A stretch of 64,000 nt of DNA from Phaseolus vulgaris (lineage: Eukaryota; Streptophyta; Magnoliopsida; Fabales; Fabaceae), in contig NC_023751.2 of the NCBI RefSeq assembly GCF_000499845.2, positions 28,588,975 to 28,652,974 on the forward strand, given 5' to 3'. The position numbers were made by a program, and so were the translations under genes. The notes below the pieces were generated by a model. That model saw only the letters and a program-made list of their open reading frames with translations. It ran no database searches and was not told the DNA's origin. Positions 15,073 to 26,300 of the stretch are shown piece after piece (the stretch's first letter is position 1; every line of letters begins with the position of its first letter).

Positions 15073-16865
15073 TTCAAGAGATAAGTGCCTTATTTCATTT
15101 TTAATTTTTGTGTTCATTCAAATCCGTGTTGTTCTTCATGAATGCTTGATTGTCTTGCTATTTTTTAGTTTAATTTTGTGTTAGATGTTGTTTGGTTTAA
15201 TCTAATCAGTGCATTCATGTTCAATTTGTTCTTGAGCTTCTATTTAGCAAATTTTGTGTAGGATCCATATAAATTTGTATTGTTGTTCTGTTTTTGGTTT
15301 ATTTGAGTCTTTATTGCAATTTCAATCGGTTTATATTGTGTTTCTTTGAGTCACTTTAATTTTTGAATTCAATTGTGTTTTGTCTAGTCATGTTTCTCCT
15401 AAATTGTCATCAATTCCATGTAGTGTTGTTTTTGATAATTTTGGTTTCTTGATTTACTTTGAGTCCAGTTTTAATCTGAATTTGTTTGATCCTTTGGTGC
15501 TTTTTCCTTTTAGATTTGAGTTCATATTTGTGTGTTAGATCCATACAAATTCTATACATCAATTTCATTGTGTTCTTGAAGTTTCTTCAAACTTTTTTTA
15601 ATTCCAGAATTAGGATCACTCTATTTTCAATTCTATGCTAGCTGATTTTACTTATCAAATTAAAATCCGTTGAAGAAAAATTATGAAACTCTGGATTTAT
15701 ACAGATTGATGTGTTAGAAAAACAAGAAAAAAAGAATCAACTCAAAAGACAAAATAGAAAAATAAATGATAAATCAAACAAAAAAAGTGTAGATCCTGGC
15801 GCCAATAGAGACGGTAATTTGACAATATATTTGAAAAATTTATCACAATTATTTGGTGCATTGTTTTGGTGTGATTCCAGGGCCAAAAGTTTGCTAAGAT
15901 TTTGAGTTGTTAGTGGTTCAAATTTCAAATCCAAATTTCAAATAGCCAGCTCAGCATAAACGCTTTTTGTGCCTAAATTTTCCAGTAGTACTCTTTTTTT
16001 TAATCAATTCTAGTGTCATTCTTTAGGTTCAATTTGTGTGCCATCTTTTATTGAGTGCTTATTTGATTGCTTGTCAAATTTATTCAACATTCCTTCTAGT
16101 TGTGTCATACAAATTACTCCATTTGTTGTTGTCCTATTCTAAATTTGAATTGTTCTTTGCTTTAATTTGTTGACCTCTAATTATTGGTGAAAAAATTTCA
16201 AATTGGTGCTTGTTAAGTTGGAATTAACCTTTGTGGTGAGTCCATCCCTACTTAGTAGGTACTGTTTTGGGAGATTTTAATTGACTAACCGTAAGAGGTT
16301 AAGGCAAGGAACTGCAACAAATAGAAATACAAACACATACACATTGTAGAGCGCATCAAGAAAGATCAACCGCAAGCCAAGGAGTGCATAGTTTAGGAAA
16401 TCTGAATTTTATTTTGTGTAATTCAATTTCTTTTGTATTTCCTTTGAGTTGTAATTACATTAAACTTTGATTAATTAGTGGAATAATTACGTAGTAGACG
16501 GTGAGTTTGTCTTCAATGGCTCTAAGTGTCTAGAAGCCTCACCTTAGGATTCATCTAGTTTAAAGCTTTTTAGTTAGTAATCTTTAATTTGTGCTTAGTA
16601 ATTGTTTTGTTTTACTTACTTGTTTTGTGTTGTTAATTGCTTTGCATTGTTTTCTTTGCATAAAAATTGTGTTTTCATTTCTACTTGTGACTTACGTAGT
16701 TTACTTAGAAAAAGGTTTGTGACAAGTTTTGAGGGATAGATTTTGGCAAGGAAAGACTTGATACTTAAGAGATCCTAGTGATCCACCTCTCTTTCCTGGA
16801 AAGCTACCTTCACTACTATCCTTATCTTTTTTGGGGTAAAGTACTTATAACACAAGTCTTTAACC
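15073..16865 (+). other. Untranslated leader of the Ty3/gypsy element
   Basis: About 1.8 kb, T-rich, with no long frame. It is a leader between the primer site and gag, which is common in plant Ty3/gypsy elements. Short frames here show no recognisable domain. Confidence 0.6.
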
Positions 16866-18005
16866 ATGTCTTCTCCATCTCACAATTCTAATGAAAGTGA
16901 AGGAACAATTCTTAAAAATCTTTTGGAAAAAATTGCCCAAGATGTTCAAGCACTTTCATATAGACAATTGCATCATGAGTCCCAACTTAAGGAAAGGGAT
17001 GCTCAATTTGCTTTAATGCGAGATGATTTGAAAATGGTTAAAGATGAATATACTAAATCCAAAAAAAGTCCGCATACATCTAACTCTAGGGGCAATGAAT
17101 CATATGGAGAACAAAGTCTTAGGATCAATGAATATTATAAACCACCCCTTAGGAGAGTTAGAAAAGAAAGAAAGCCTTAAAGAGGTTAGGGTAGATCTAC
17201 CTCATTTCCATGGTAAAGAAAATGTAGAAATTTATCTAGATTGGGAGATGAAAGTAGAACAATTGTTTGTTTGTCACAAAGTGAGTGAAGAAAACAAAGT
17301 ACCCTTAGCCACTCTAAGTTTTCAAGGCAATGTTATGTATGGGTGGACGACCCTTGAGAGAGATAGGCGTCTTCATAAAGACCCTCCCATAGAGTATTGG
17401 AATGATCTTAGGGGAGCTTTAAGACGCCGCTATATTCCTTCTTACTACAATAGGGAGTTAATGGACAAGCTCCAAAGACTCCAACAAAAGACCATGAGTG
17501 TAGAGGAATATAGGCAGAAAATGGAACTATATATGATGAGAGCCTCCGTTAGGGAATCCGAATCCATTACCATAGCAAGATTTCTAAGTGAGCTTAATCT
17601 TGATATTAGAGATAGAGTTGAACTCTTACCCTACCAATACTTGAATGATTTGGTTCAACTATGTACCAAGGTTGAACAACAAAATTTAAGGAAACTTCAA
17701 GTCGTAAGGAAGGTTCATACCCTAACTCTTATCCAAGAAGAGACTTTAAAAGGAAGGAGAATGCACCTAAAGAAAAACCAAGAGAGACTCCCAAAAGTGT
17801 AGGTAAAGATATGCTCACTCCACCCATTCGCATTAGGGATGTTAAATGTTTTAAGTGTTTTGGAAGAGGTCATGTACAAGCTCAATGCCCAAATCAAAGA
17901 ACTTTGTTTTTAAGGGGGGTAGATGAGTATAGTAGTTGTGATGATGCACCTAGTGGGAAAGAAGAGGAGGAGAATAAAAAGAAAGTATATCCTCGTGAGG
18001 GGGAA
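16866..18005 (+). pseudogene. gag: Gag region (capsid and zinc knuckle) of the Ty3/gypsy element
   Basis: Gag begins at MSSPSHNSNESEG and is broken by two frameshifts. The frame changes at about 17165 and returns at about 17700. The middle part holds the retrotransposon capsid domain (LPHFHGKENVEIYLDWEMKV ... MSVEEYRQKMELYMMRA). The last part has one CCHC zinc knuckle (CFKCFGRGHVQAQC, about 17850-17891), which binds template RNA. The two shifts compensate each other, so the native frame resumes before the knuckle. The protein cannot be made intact from this copy. Confidence 0.88.
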
Positions 18006-18350
18006 TTAATGATGATTAGAAGGACCCTCAGCAACCAAACTAGCGTGAATCTAGAAACACAAAGAGAGAACATCTTTCATACAAGATACAAAGTTTTCGA
18101 AAACATATGTTCTCTCATTATGTATAGTGGTTCTTGTTGCAATTATTGTAGCGCTAGGATGGTTGAAAAGCTACATCTACAAATAGTCCCTCATCCAAAA
18201 CTTTACAAACTTCAATGGATCAATGAAGATGAGGAACTAACTGTAGACAAGCAAGTGAAAGTCGAGTTTTCTATGGGTAACTACAAAGATAACGTTTTAT
18301 GTGATGTAGTACCCATAAAAGCTTGTCACATCTTATTGGGTAGACCTTGA
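18006..18350 (+). pseudogene. Aspartic protease region of the Ty3/gypsy element
   Basis: This follows the zinc knuckle in the same frame and ends with CHILLGRP and a TGA where tryptophan normally stands. The active-site region reads SLIMYSGSCCN. In relatives the position occupied here by Y is the catalytic aspartate of a D-G/S-G motif, so the protease looks catalytically dead. Downstream NYKDNVLCDVVP and ILLGRP match the flap and last strand of the retropepsin fold. Confidence 0.8.
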
Positions 18351-20183
18351 CAATTTGACAAGAAAACCATGCACAATGGTCTAACCAACGAGATTACCTT
18401 TACCCATAATGAAAAGAAGTTTATACTCAATCCTTTACAACATTCTCAAGTGGTAAGAAATCAAGTACAAATGAAACAAAAGAGGGATGAAGAGAAAAAA
18501 AAAATCAAATTAGAAAAAAAGAGAGTCCTTAGGGAGCAAAAGGCGTGGGAGAATAGTGTTCCTTCCTACAAGGTCATTCAACAAGACAATCCATCTAAAA
18601 ATACCTTTGAAAATATGTTTTATGTTGAACAACCTCAAAGCCTTATCTTTTGTAAAGGAACACTTACATGCACTGCCACTAATCTTGAGACTTTGATCCT
18701 ACCTCCTCAAGTAAAAGAGCTTTTACAAAAATTTGATGATATATTCTCTAGGGAAAGCTTCATAGGACTTCCTCCTTTTAGAGGTATAGAACATCAAATT
18801 GATTTAGTTTCGGGAGCTAGTCTACCTAATAGACCAACCTATAGAACTAATCCGGAAGAAACTAAGGAGATAGAATCTCAAGTACAAGATTTGTTGGAGA
18901 AGGGTTGGGTTCAAAGGAGCTTAAGCCCTTGTGTTGTATCTGTCTTGTTGGTGCATAAGAAAGATGGCAAGTGGAGAATGTGTTGTGATTGTAGAGCCAT
19001 CAACAACATCGCCATCAAGTATAGGCATCCAATCCCAAGACTAGACGATATGCTTGATGAATTACATGGGTCCATCATATTTTCCAAAATTTACCTTAAA
19101 AATGGATATCACCAAATTAGAATCAAAGAGGGTGATGAGAGGAAAAATGCATTTAAAACCAAATTTGGACTATATGAGTGGTTGGTGATTCCTTTTGGTC
19201 TCACTAATGCACCTATTACTTTCATGAGGCTCATGAATCATGTCTTAAGAGATTGTATAGGTAAATATGTAGTAGTTTATTTTGATGATATTCTAGTCTA
19301 TAGTCAAAGCCTAGATGACCACCTAAGACACCTTAGGGAAGTTCTCTTAGTGCTTAGAATTAATAGTTTGTTTACTAATAGTGATAAATGTACTTTTTGT
19401 GTAGATAGTGTAGTATTTTTAGGTTTTGTATTTAACAAAAATGGTGTGCATGTTGACCCCGAGAAAATCAAAGCCATCCAAGAATGACCAACACCACAAA
19501 ATGTAGGAGATGTTAAGAGTTTTCATGGTTTGGCAAGTTTTTATAGACGTTTTGTGCCTAACATCTCAAGTCTAGCTGCACCACTCAATGAGGTAGTGAA
19601 GAAAGACACTCCATTTTATTGGACTGAGAAGCATGAACAAGCCTTCAAGAGTCTAAAAGCTCAACTCACTAATGCACCCATTCTAGCTTTTCCTAATTTT
19701 GCCAACACTTTTGAGCTAGAGTGTGATGCATCGAGAGTTGGTATAGGTGCGGTTTTATTACAAGGAGGGCATCCAATTGCTTATTTTAGTGAAAAACTTC
19801 ATGGAGCCACCCTTAACTATCCCACCTATGACAAAGAGCTTTATGCACTTGTGAGGGCCTTAAAGACTTGGGAACACTATCTAGTTTCTAAAGAATTTGT
19901 CATACATAGTGATCATGAGTCTTTAAAATATTTGAAGGGTCAACATAAGTTGAACAAACGTCATGCAAAATGGATGGAATTTCTTGAACAATTTCCTTAT
20001 GTCATCAAATACAAGAAGGGTAGCACAAACATAGTAGTTAATGCTCTCTCAAGGAGACATGTGCTCTTTTCAAAACTTGGAGTCCAAATTCTTGGATTTG
20101 ACAACATAAGAGATTTTTACAGAGAATATCAAGATTTTGTATCTATCTTTGCTAAGTGTGAACGTAGAGAAGAAGAAGGATTC
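18351..20183 (+). pseudogene. pol: Reverse transcriptase and RNase H region of the Ty3/gypsy element
   Basis: The reverse transcriptase is recognised by GIEHQIDLVSGASLPNRP, VLLVHKKDGKWRMCCDCRA, PFGLTNAPITF and the catalytic YFDDIL box (about 19280). Motif A reads FSKIYLKNGYHQIR, where FSKIDL is usual, so the first catalytic aspartate is tyrosine and polymerase activity should be lost. A TGA at about 19485 interrupts the connection domain just before [13 protein letters not shown]. RNase H follows, with [39 protein letters not shown] and VVNALSRRH. In relatives the last motif reads DALSR. The frame ends at a stop at about 20184. Confidence 0.93.
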
Positions 20184-21113
20184 TAAGTATCCGAGGGGTA
20201 TCTCTTTAAAGAAGGCAAACTTTGTATACCTCAAGGCACACATAGAAAACTTCTTGTAAAGGAATCTCATGAAGAAGGTCTCATGGGCCATTTTGGAGTT
20301 GATAAAACTCTTGATCTTTTGAAAGGAAAATTCTTTTGGCCACACATGAGATGAGATGTCCAAAGACATTGTTTTAGATGTATCTCATGTTTAAAAGCTA
20401 AATCTAAAACAATGCTTCATGGACTCTATACCCCTTTACCGATTGCAAGTGCTCCATGGGAAGACATTAGCATGGATTTTATTCTAGGACTCCCTAGGAC
20501 TGCAAGAGGTTTTGACTCCATCTTTGTGGTTGTGGATCGTTTTAGCAAAATGACACATTTTATTCCATGCCACAAAGTGGATGATGCTCAAAATATTTCC
20601 AAACTCTTATTTAGAGAAGTGGTGAAACTTCATGGATTACCTAGAAGCATAGTATCAGATAGAGATCCAAAGTTTATAAGCCATTTTTGGAAAACTCTTT
20701 GGGAAAAACTTGGCACTTGACTATAATTTTCCACATCATGTCATCCTCAAACGGATGGACAAACTGAAGTAGTCAATAGATCTCTTTCTACTATGCTTAG
20801 GGCAGTCATGAGGGGTAGCCACAAATCTTGGGATGAGTATCTTCTCCATATTGAATTTGCATACAATAGAGTAGTTCACAAGACTACTAATATTTCTCCA
20901 TTTGAAGTTGTATATGATTTTAACCCTTTTACTCCTTTGGACTTGTTACCCCTTCCTAATCCACAAACTTTTGTTCATAAGGAAGGCGCTACCAAAGCTG
21001 AATTTGTTAAGAAAATGTATGAGAAGGTTAAAGCACAAATACAACAACAAACTAAGAAATATGTCAAGTACAACAATAAGGGAAAGAGAGAAATTATTTT
21101 TGAGGAAGGAAAC

Positions 21114-22313
21114 TGATGAGCATATATTTATTCACACTCACTAGCCTTATTCATAGATTATTGGACTATAATAATAAATAAATCCATTGTTTTAATTAAT
21201 ATTCTTATAATTGGGTTTATTTGGGCCTTAACTATTATTATTGTTAATTTTGTGTTTTTAGAGTAAATTATCCGGAGGAAGCATCTACCTTTGTGAATTG
21301 GCCAAATATGCAAAAGTCCAAGTTGCTTCTTGAACCAAAACAGGAAACAAATTCTGAGGAGAAGAAAGAGAAAATAAAATCTACAATATCTCAGAAACAG
21401 AATTGGAAGCAAATCTTCTGCAAAATACAAGAATTCTGGAAAGATGGAAACTTAGAAACGGTTAACAAAATATAAACTACAATATTCTCTTAAGATCCTT
21501 GGAGCAGAAAAGCCTATAAAAGGACACAAGCATCAAGGAGAAAAGATAGAGCTTCATAGGGTTTTCTTAGTTTATTTTCTTCTTAGTAATTCTTTTGTTT
21601 TGCCTCCGCATGGAAGGCTAAACCTTTTTGGTTGATTCTTTTGTAATTCCCCATTGAGTTCTGAGGTTTTGTTCAATAAAAGTTTCGATTTTTAATTCTC
21701 TATAGCAGTTGTTTTTATTGTCTAATCTCCTGGAAAACTGGTTTTTGTGAGAGGTTGTACTTGAACGCATAATTGAGAGTCTTCCTTATCTTAAACTTTG
21801 GTTTCTTAGTTAGTTCGCATTGTTCTAATTCATTTTTTGGGCGCATGATTCAAAGGAGAGGAGGTAAGCATTCCCATGGAGTATACGCATGGAACAAAAT
21901 GGGTATTGATTAAACTAGTAGACGCATGCTTTACTGGTGAGTTTTAGTTGAATCAGATTGGCGCATGTTCAATCTGGTTTAGCTCTGTTGGAGGATTGAG
22001 AAAATATTAATCTTTAGAGAACCTGTGAAGAATTCAATGGTGGAAGAACTTGGGATCAACCGCTTTTTATTTGTTATTTTAATTTCTTTTATATTTTTTG
22101 CACAACTATCTCAAACCCCCTTTTCATCTTTATTGTTATTGCTAACTTTTATTGCTTGCAGATAGATTTTAAACCCTGATCAACTGATTTTACTATTGGA
22201 TTCGTTGGGAGACGACTTGGGGACATTTGTCCACAATTATACTATCATCTCTCTAGTGTTAGACAAGTCTACGCTAGAATCATATTAATTTGACAGCAAA
22301 ACGACAGCTATCA
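21114..22313 (+). mobile_element. Solo LTR nested in integrase of the Ty3/gypsy element
   Basis: A 1200-bp segment begins TGATGAGCATATATTTATTC and ends ACAGCTATCA. It splits the integrase frame exactly between codons for EEG and DLVW. The flanks are GAAAC (21109-21113) and GAGAC (22314-22318), a 5-bp target duplication with one later change. It has LTR-like signals: a TATA box in gccTATAAAAgg (21515-21521) and AATAAA near 21676. No internal coding region remains. The likely history is insertion of a second LTR element (Athila- or Tat-like by terminal style, which is a guess) and recombination between its LTRs. Confidence 0.85.
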
Positions 22314-22549
22314 GAGACCTAGTTTGGCTTCATCTTAGAAAGGATAGGTTTCCCACTAAGGGAAAGTCTAAACTTAGTCCCCGTGGTGATGGACTTTTCC
22401 AAGTCCTCAAAAGAGTCAATACCAATGCTTATAAACTTGAATTGCCTGCAGAATATGGAGTACATGATACCTTTAATGTCATTGATTTGTCTCCTTTTGT
22501 AGGTACTAATGAAGAAGATGACACGTTGGATTTGAGGACAAATCTTTTT

Positions 22550-22563
22550 CAAGGGGGAGGGGA
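22550..22563 (+). other. Polypurine tract of the Ty3/gypsy element
   Basis: The purine run aagggggaggggA directly precedes the TG of the 3' LTR, the expected site for plus-strand DNA priming. It is also translated as part of the polyprotein (QGGG). Confidence 0.85.
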
Positions 22564-23300
22564 TGATGGAAGAGGCCCAAGCACCACTACAACTGAGAGC
22601 CCACCACCATGTCATATTGGGCCAATCACTAGGGTCATGGCTAGAAAGCTTGAAGAGGATTGAAACACTGCTACTGATGGAAGAGAGACCTATCTATACA
22701 TGCTCAAAGATGCCAAAGCTCCTAGCGAAGAATAGCTTTTAATTTCTTGTTAAAAGTAGCATAGACTATTTGTTTTGTAATTTTGTTGAACATGCAAATT
22801 GGTACCTAAAATGCTAACCTAAGTTTAATTAGAGTTCCCTAAACTCCTAATTAAACTTAGGACCGACCTACACTAACCCAAGGTGGAGTGTAAGTTCTAG
22901 ATCTATTTGAACATGCTAGATTCTAGAACTTACTTCCCATGTGCTGAATTTTAGGCGCCAACTCACTCTTGCATAGCTTAGAAATTTCCCTCTCATTTTC
23001 ACCTTGTGTAAACCGACCTCCCAAGCTATTTAAGGAGTGTCTTGACTCTTAGTTTTGCAAGATTAATATACTTAGTGAATTGCTGCCAAATTGTGCCAAT
23101 TTCACTTCTTGCCCAAAAACCTCTTAGGTTAGGCTATTGATCTTCACAAATACCCCTTACCAAAGAGAGTTGGTCTCACCACTCTCAATCTCTACCTTTC
23201 ATGCACCTTCAAGGTCACCATAGCTCCTAAGAGGACCATGTTTCGTTTTCACTCCATGAAACTTCCGCCAATCACAAACAATGAAGGCACTTCTCTATCA
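22564..23300 (+). repeat. 3' LTR of the Ty3/gypsy element
   Basis: 737 bp matching 14309-15050, with about 36-38 substitutions and several small indels by hand count. It ends ...CTCTATCA and is followed by the target duplication CTAAT. Confidence 0.94.
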
Positions 23301-23305
23301 CTAAT

Positions 23306-26300
23306 ATTATCATTATTGGCATATAATTTTCATCGACATTGTTACCAGTTATCCCATTAGCATTATGTTTTCCCTATCAACTTTCGTCATCAACATCATT
23401 ACAACATTTATAAAGTAATAGACAAACTTTAAAAGAGGATTTCATTTATATAATAAAAAATACTTCAATTTTTTATATTAGTTCATTAAAAAATATATGT
23501 GAAGTTTTTAAATTTAAACTAAGTGTTTTCTTTTATATTTGTTGATCTATAAACACAAAAAAGTTATTCAAAACAATGTGAAAAATTATAAATTATAATT
23601 TCCATTTTTCATTATTATGAGTTATACAATAGATTTATTTGTAAAAAGAATAGTATGATTGATTTCAAGCTTTAGTTTAAAACTAAAAATAAGATCAATG
23701 TTATTTTTATATGTACCAATAATTGATAATATAAACATTTAATATATATTTTAAGAGCATTAAGTAATGAATCAATAGTTCAATTGTCCTTGTTATCTCC
23801 AGTTTCTTTATATCAAACATTAAATAGGATTCATATTTATTTTACTCTTATCATCTCCAAAATTTCATGTAACTCAATGAAATTTTAGAAAAAAAATCAA
23901 CTTATATTTCAAGTATTTGTGATTGAAAATATGATAAATATCAGTTTATTATATTAAAATGGTGTATTTAAAAACAAATTTGAATATAAGTTTGGTTTAA
24001 CAAAAGATTAAGTTAAATAAAAATATGATTCATATAAAGGTAAACCATTCTGGTCATTAAATTTCATATTAAAAAAATATGGATTACTATGATTACGTAA
24101 AATCAAACAATGAAATTATTTTAATACTATCATTAGACACGGAAGAGAGAGATTTCAAGAAAGACAACTTGTCTTCTTGTTATATCAAGAATGTTTGACT
24201 AGGTTAACAGCATACCAGTATCTTAGATAGCCTAATTAAATCCTTATTAAATGAATTTAGTTTTTTAATAAACATCAATTCAAGTTTATGAAAACTAATA
24301 TAAAATATTAAATAATAATAATAATAATACACGAAAATAACTATTATATATTTGTACTATTTTTATAAATCATAATAAAAATCTGAAGTGAAATAAAAGA
24401 TATTTAGTCGTAAAGCTTTATTTTTTTGGTTTCTGATTTAATACGTGTTTGTGTGTTGAAGGAAAGACAATCATGGATTACAAGGCAAAATTGATCAAAT
24501 ACGTCAAGTTTTTTTTACATGAGACCTCCACAACTTATCTTGTAATGCATTGTTAAGAAAATCAATTTCATTATACGTCAATGTTTCTCTTTTTGTTGTT
24601 TTTCTTTTTAAGGGTCACAAAAGTATCAAGTTCGATTGATTACTAATCTCACGGGATGATACTTTTAATTTGTTATGGATTATTTTATTTAGTTCACAAA
24701 TTTATCAAATCCATATTTCTTTTATATTATATGCATGACATATTAGAATTGATTTATTAAAATAAGAATAAAAATACTACAATTTAAAATATTATAATTT
24801 TTCTTGTGTTTGGATGAAAGATTGAAGTATGCTTTCTTTTATTGTTAACTTTTGTATGACATTAAAATCGTTGGTCAATTTCTCATTGATATTTTGTAAC
24901 CATATTGAGTGGAGTTGATATATATTTTCATTCTATATCTCTAGTAAAAAAACCGTTTTCACTTTAAAAAAGAGTATTACATTATCCTTTTAAAAAATTG
25001 TCATTTCATAAAAATATCAAAACACATTTCACTATAAAATTAGTCTTAAAACAAGATAAGGAAAAATATGAACATATAAATGTTTATAAAACTTTTTCTC
25101 AAGATAAACTTATGTCTAATTCTTAACATATGGGTTAAGTTTCACTAAAGATTGAAAACACAAGTATTTTTAATGGGTATAATTGACTTACAACACATTT
25201 ATTGTTTACAATAACTTTTTGAAGTTCCACAACATAACATTCTGAGTAGTTAGTCTTGGCTTATAGCACACCAAGATTTTGAAGGTTTAAGAACTAACAC
25301 AAAAATTCAAAATGGACTTAAAATTTAATGTCTCAGGGATGTATACAATGATGAACTCTCTCTTAATGTAGTTAACACTTTCAATGATATAATAATCAAT
25401 AGTTTATAAAAAAAGTTGATTTTTTTTCAAGATGGGAAGTATTGCAACAAGAGCATTTTGTTTTTTTCACACAACTTCTTTCTAACTTGACTTCTCTTCT
25501 TCCTCTTCTCTTGTACTAAGGGGTTAAAAAACTAGTCGTTATCTCAACCTTTTAACTTTTTTGTCCAAAATGAATGTTGAAGTGCATTTAATATTTTGGT
25601 GTTATTCATCTTATAAAGTTTTTTATCATATAACTCTTGTTACTTGTCTTTTGAATGCATTTTCTCCATTTCTTAAGCATTGTCAGATCTTTGTACATAG
25701 AAAATCATATGTAAAGTGTGGAGTAATCTCCTATATAGAAAGGCGTCAATACATAAACTTTGATAAAACTTTTGAACAAAAACATATATGGAAATATCAA
25801 GGTTTTGGGTGCATTGATATATATCTTTATTACCGGAAGCTAAAGCATGAAGCACAATCAATATGTAATATCAAAACATTTTGTTTAATTTTTTTTATCA
25901 ACAAAAAATAAATGAAATTAAAAGGAGACACTTCAAGAATGTTTCAATCCTTATACAAGTGCCAAGAAACCTCACCCACCAAGCTTACATACCAAGAAAC
26001 ATTACATAACAACAAAAACTTAAACGAACCTAAACTGATTTAGCTTGATTCATTATACAAAGGCCAAGATGTGTTTGATTCAACATTTGTCACAAATGCA
26101 TAAAATCTTTTCTCTCCAACTCCTTGACTTTCTGTCATATTCCTACTGCCGCCAATTATATCATAGCACCAAAACTATTTTCACATATGCTAGGCTAGGT
26201 ACTACCCAACACATTTGTTAAGAGAATTCCAACACTTCACACCAAGTCCATTCCTCCTCCTCTTTTAGAAGATGCCTTCCTTCCAAAAATTTCAGCATTT

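Larger units (their letters stand above)
20184..22663 (+). pseudogene. Integrase region of the Ty3/gypsy element, split by a solo LTR
   Basis: The HHCC zinc-binding segment (VKESHEEGLMGHFGVDK ... FRCISC) carries a TGA near 20353. The catalytic core shows the first aspartate in [13 protein letters not shown], the second in VSDRDPKF and the glutamate in HPQTDGQTEVVNR (about 20746-20780). Two further stops lie at 20718-20726. The C-terminal part stops at 21113, is interrupted by the 1.2-kb insertion and resumes at 22314 (DLVWLHLRKDRFP, DTFNVIDLSPF). The frame continues through the purine tract into the 3' LTR and ends at 22661-22663 after GPITRVMARKLEED. A tail of this kind recalls CRM-type elements. 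Confidence 0.9.
14309..23300 (+). mobile_element. Ty3/gypsy LTR retrotransposon (CRM-like), inactive, with nested insertion
   Basis: A complete element has two LTRs that begin TGATGGAAGAGG and end in ...ATCA. It is flanked by the 5-bp target duplication CTAAT (14304-14308 and 23301-23305). A primer-binding site, Gag, protease, reverse transcriptase/RNase H, integrase and a purine tract lie in Ty3/gypsy order. The reading frame carries at least two frameshifts (about 17165 and 17700) and stop codons near 18348, 19485, 20184, 20353, 20718 and 20724. A 1.2-kb solo LTR interrupts integrase. By hand I count about 36-38 substitutions in ~735 aligned LTR bases, near 5%, which suggests an insertion a few million years old at most. 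No chromodomain is seen, and the polyprotein runs into the 3' LTR, as in CRM chromoviruses. Confidence 0.95.

Noticed and set aside
25561..25911. 116-codon plus-strand frame
   Set aside because: No domain, low-complexity composition, and it runs into a retroposon T-run. It may contain old transposon sequence, but no gene is supportable.
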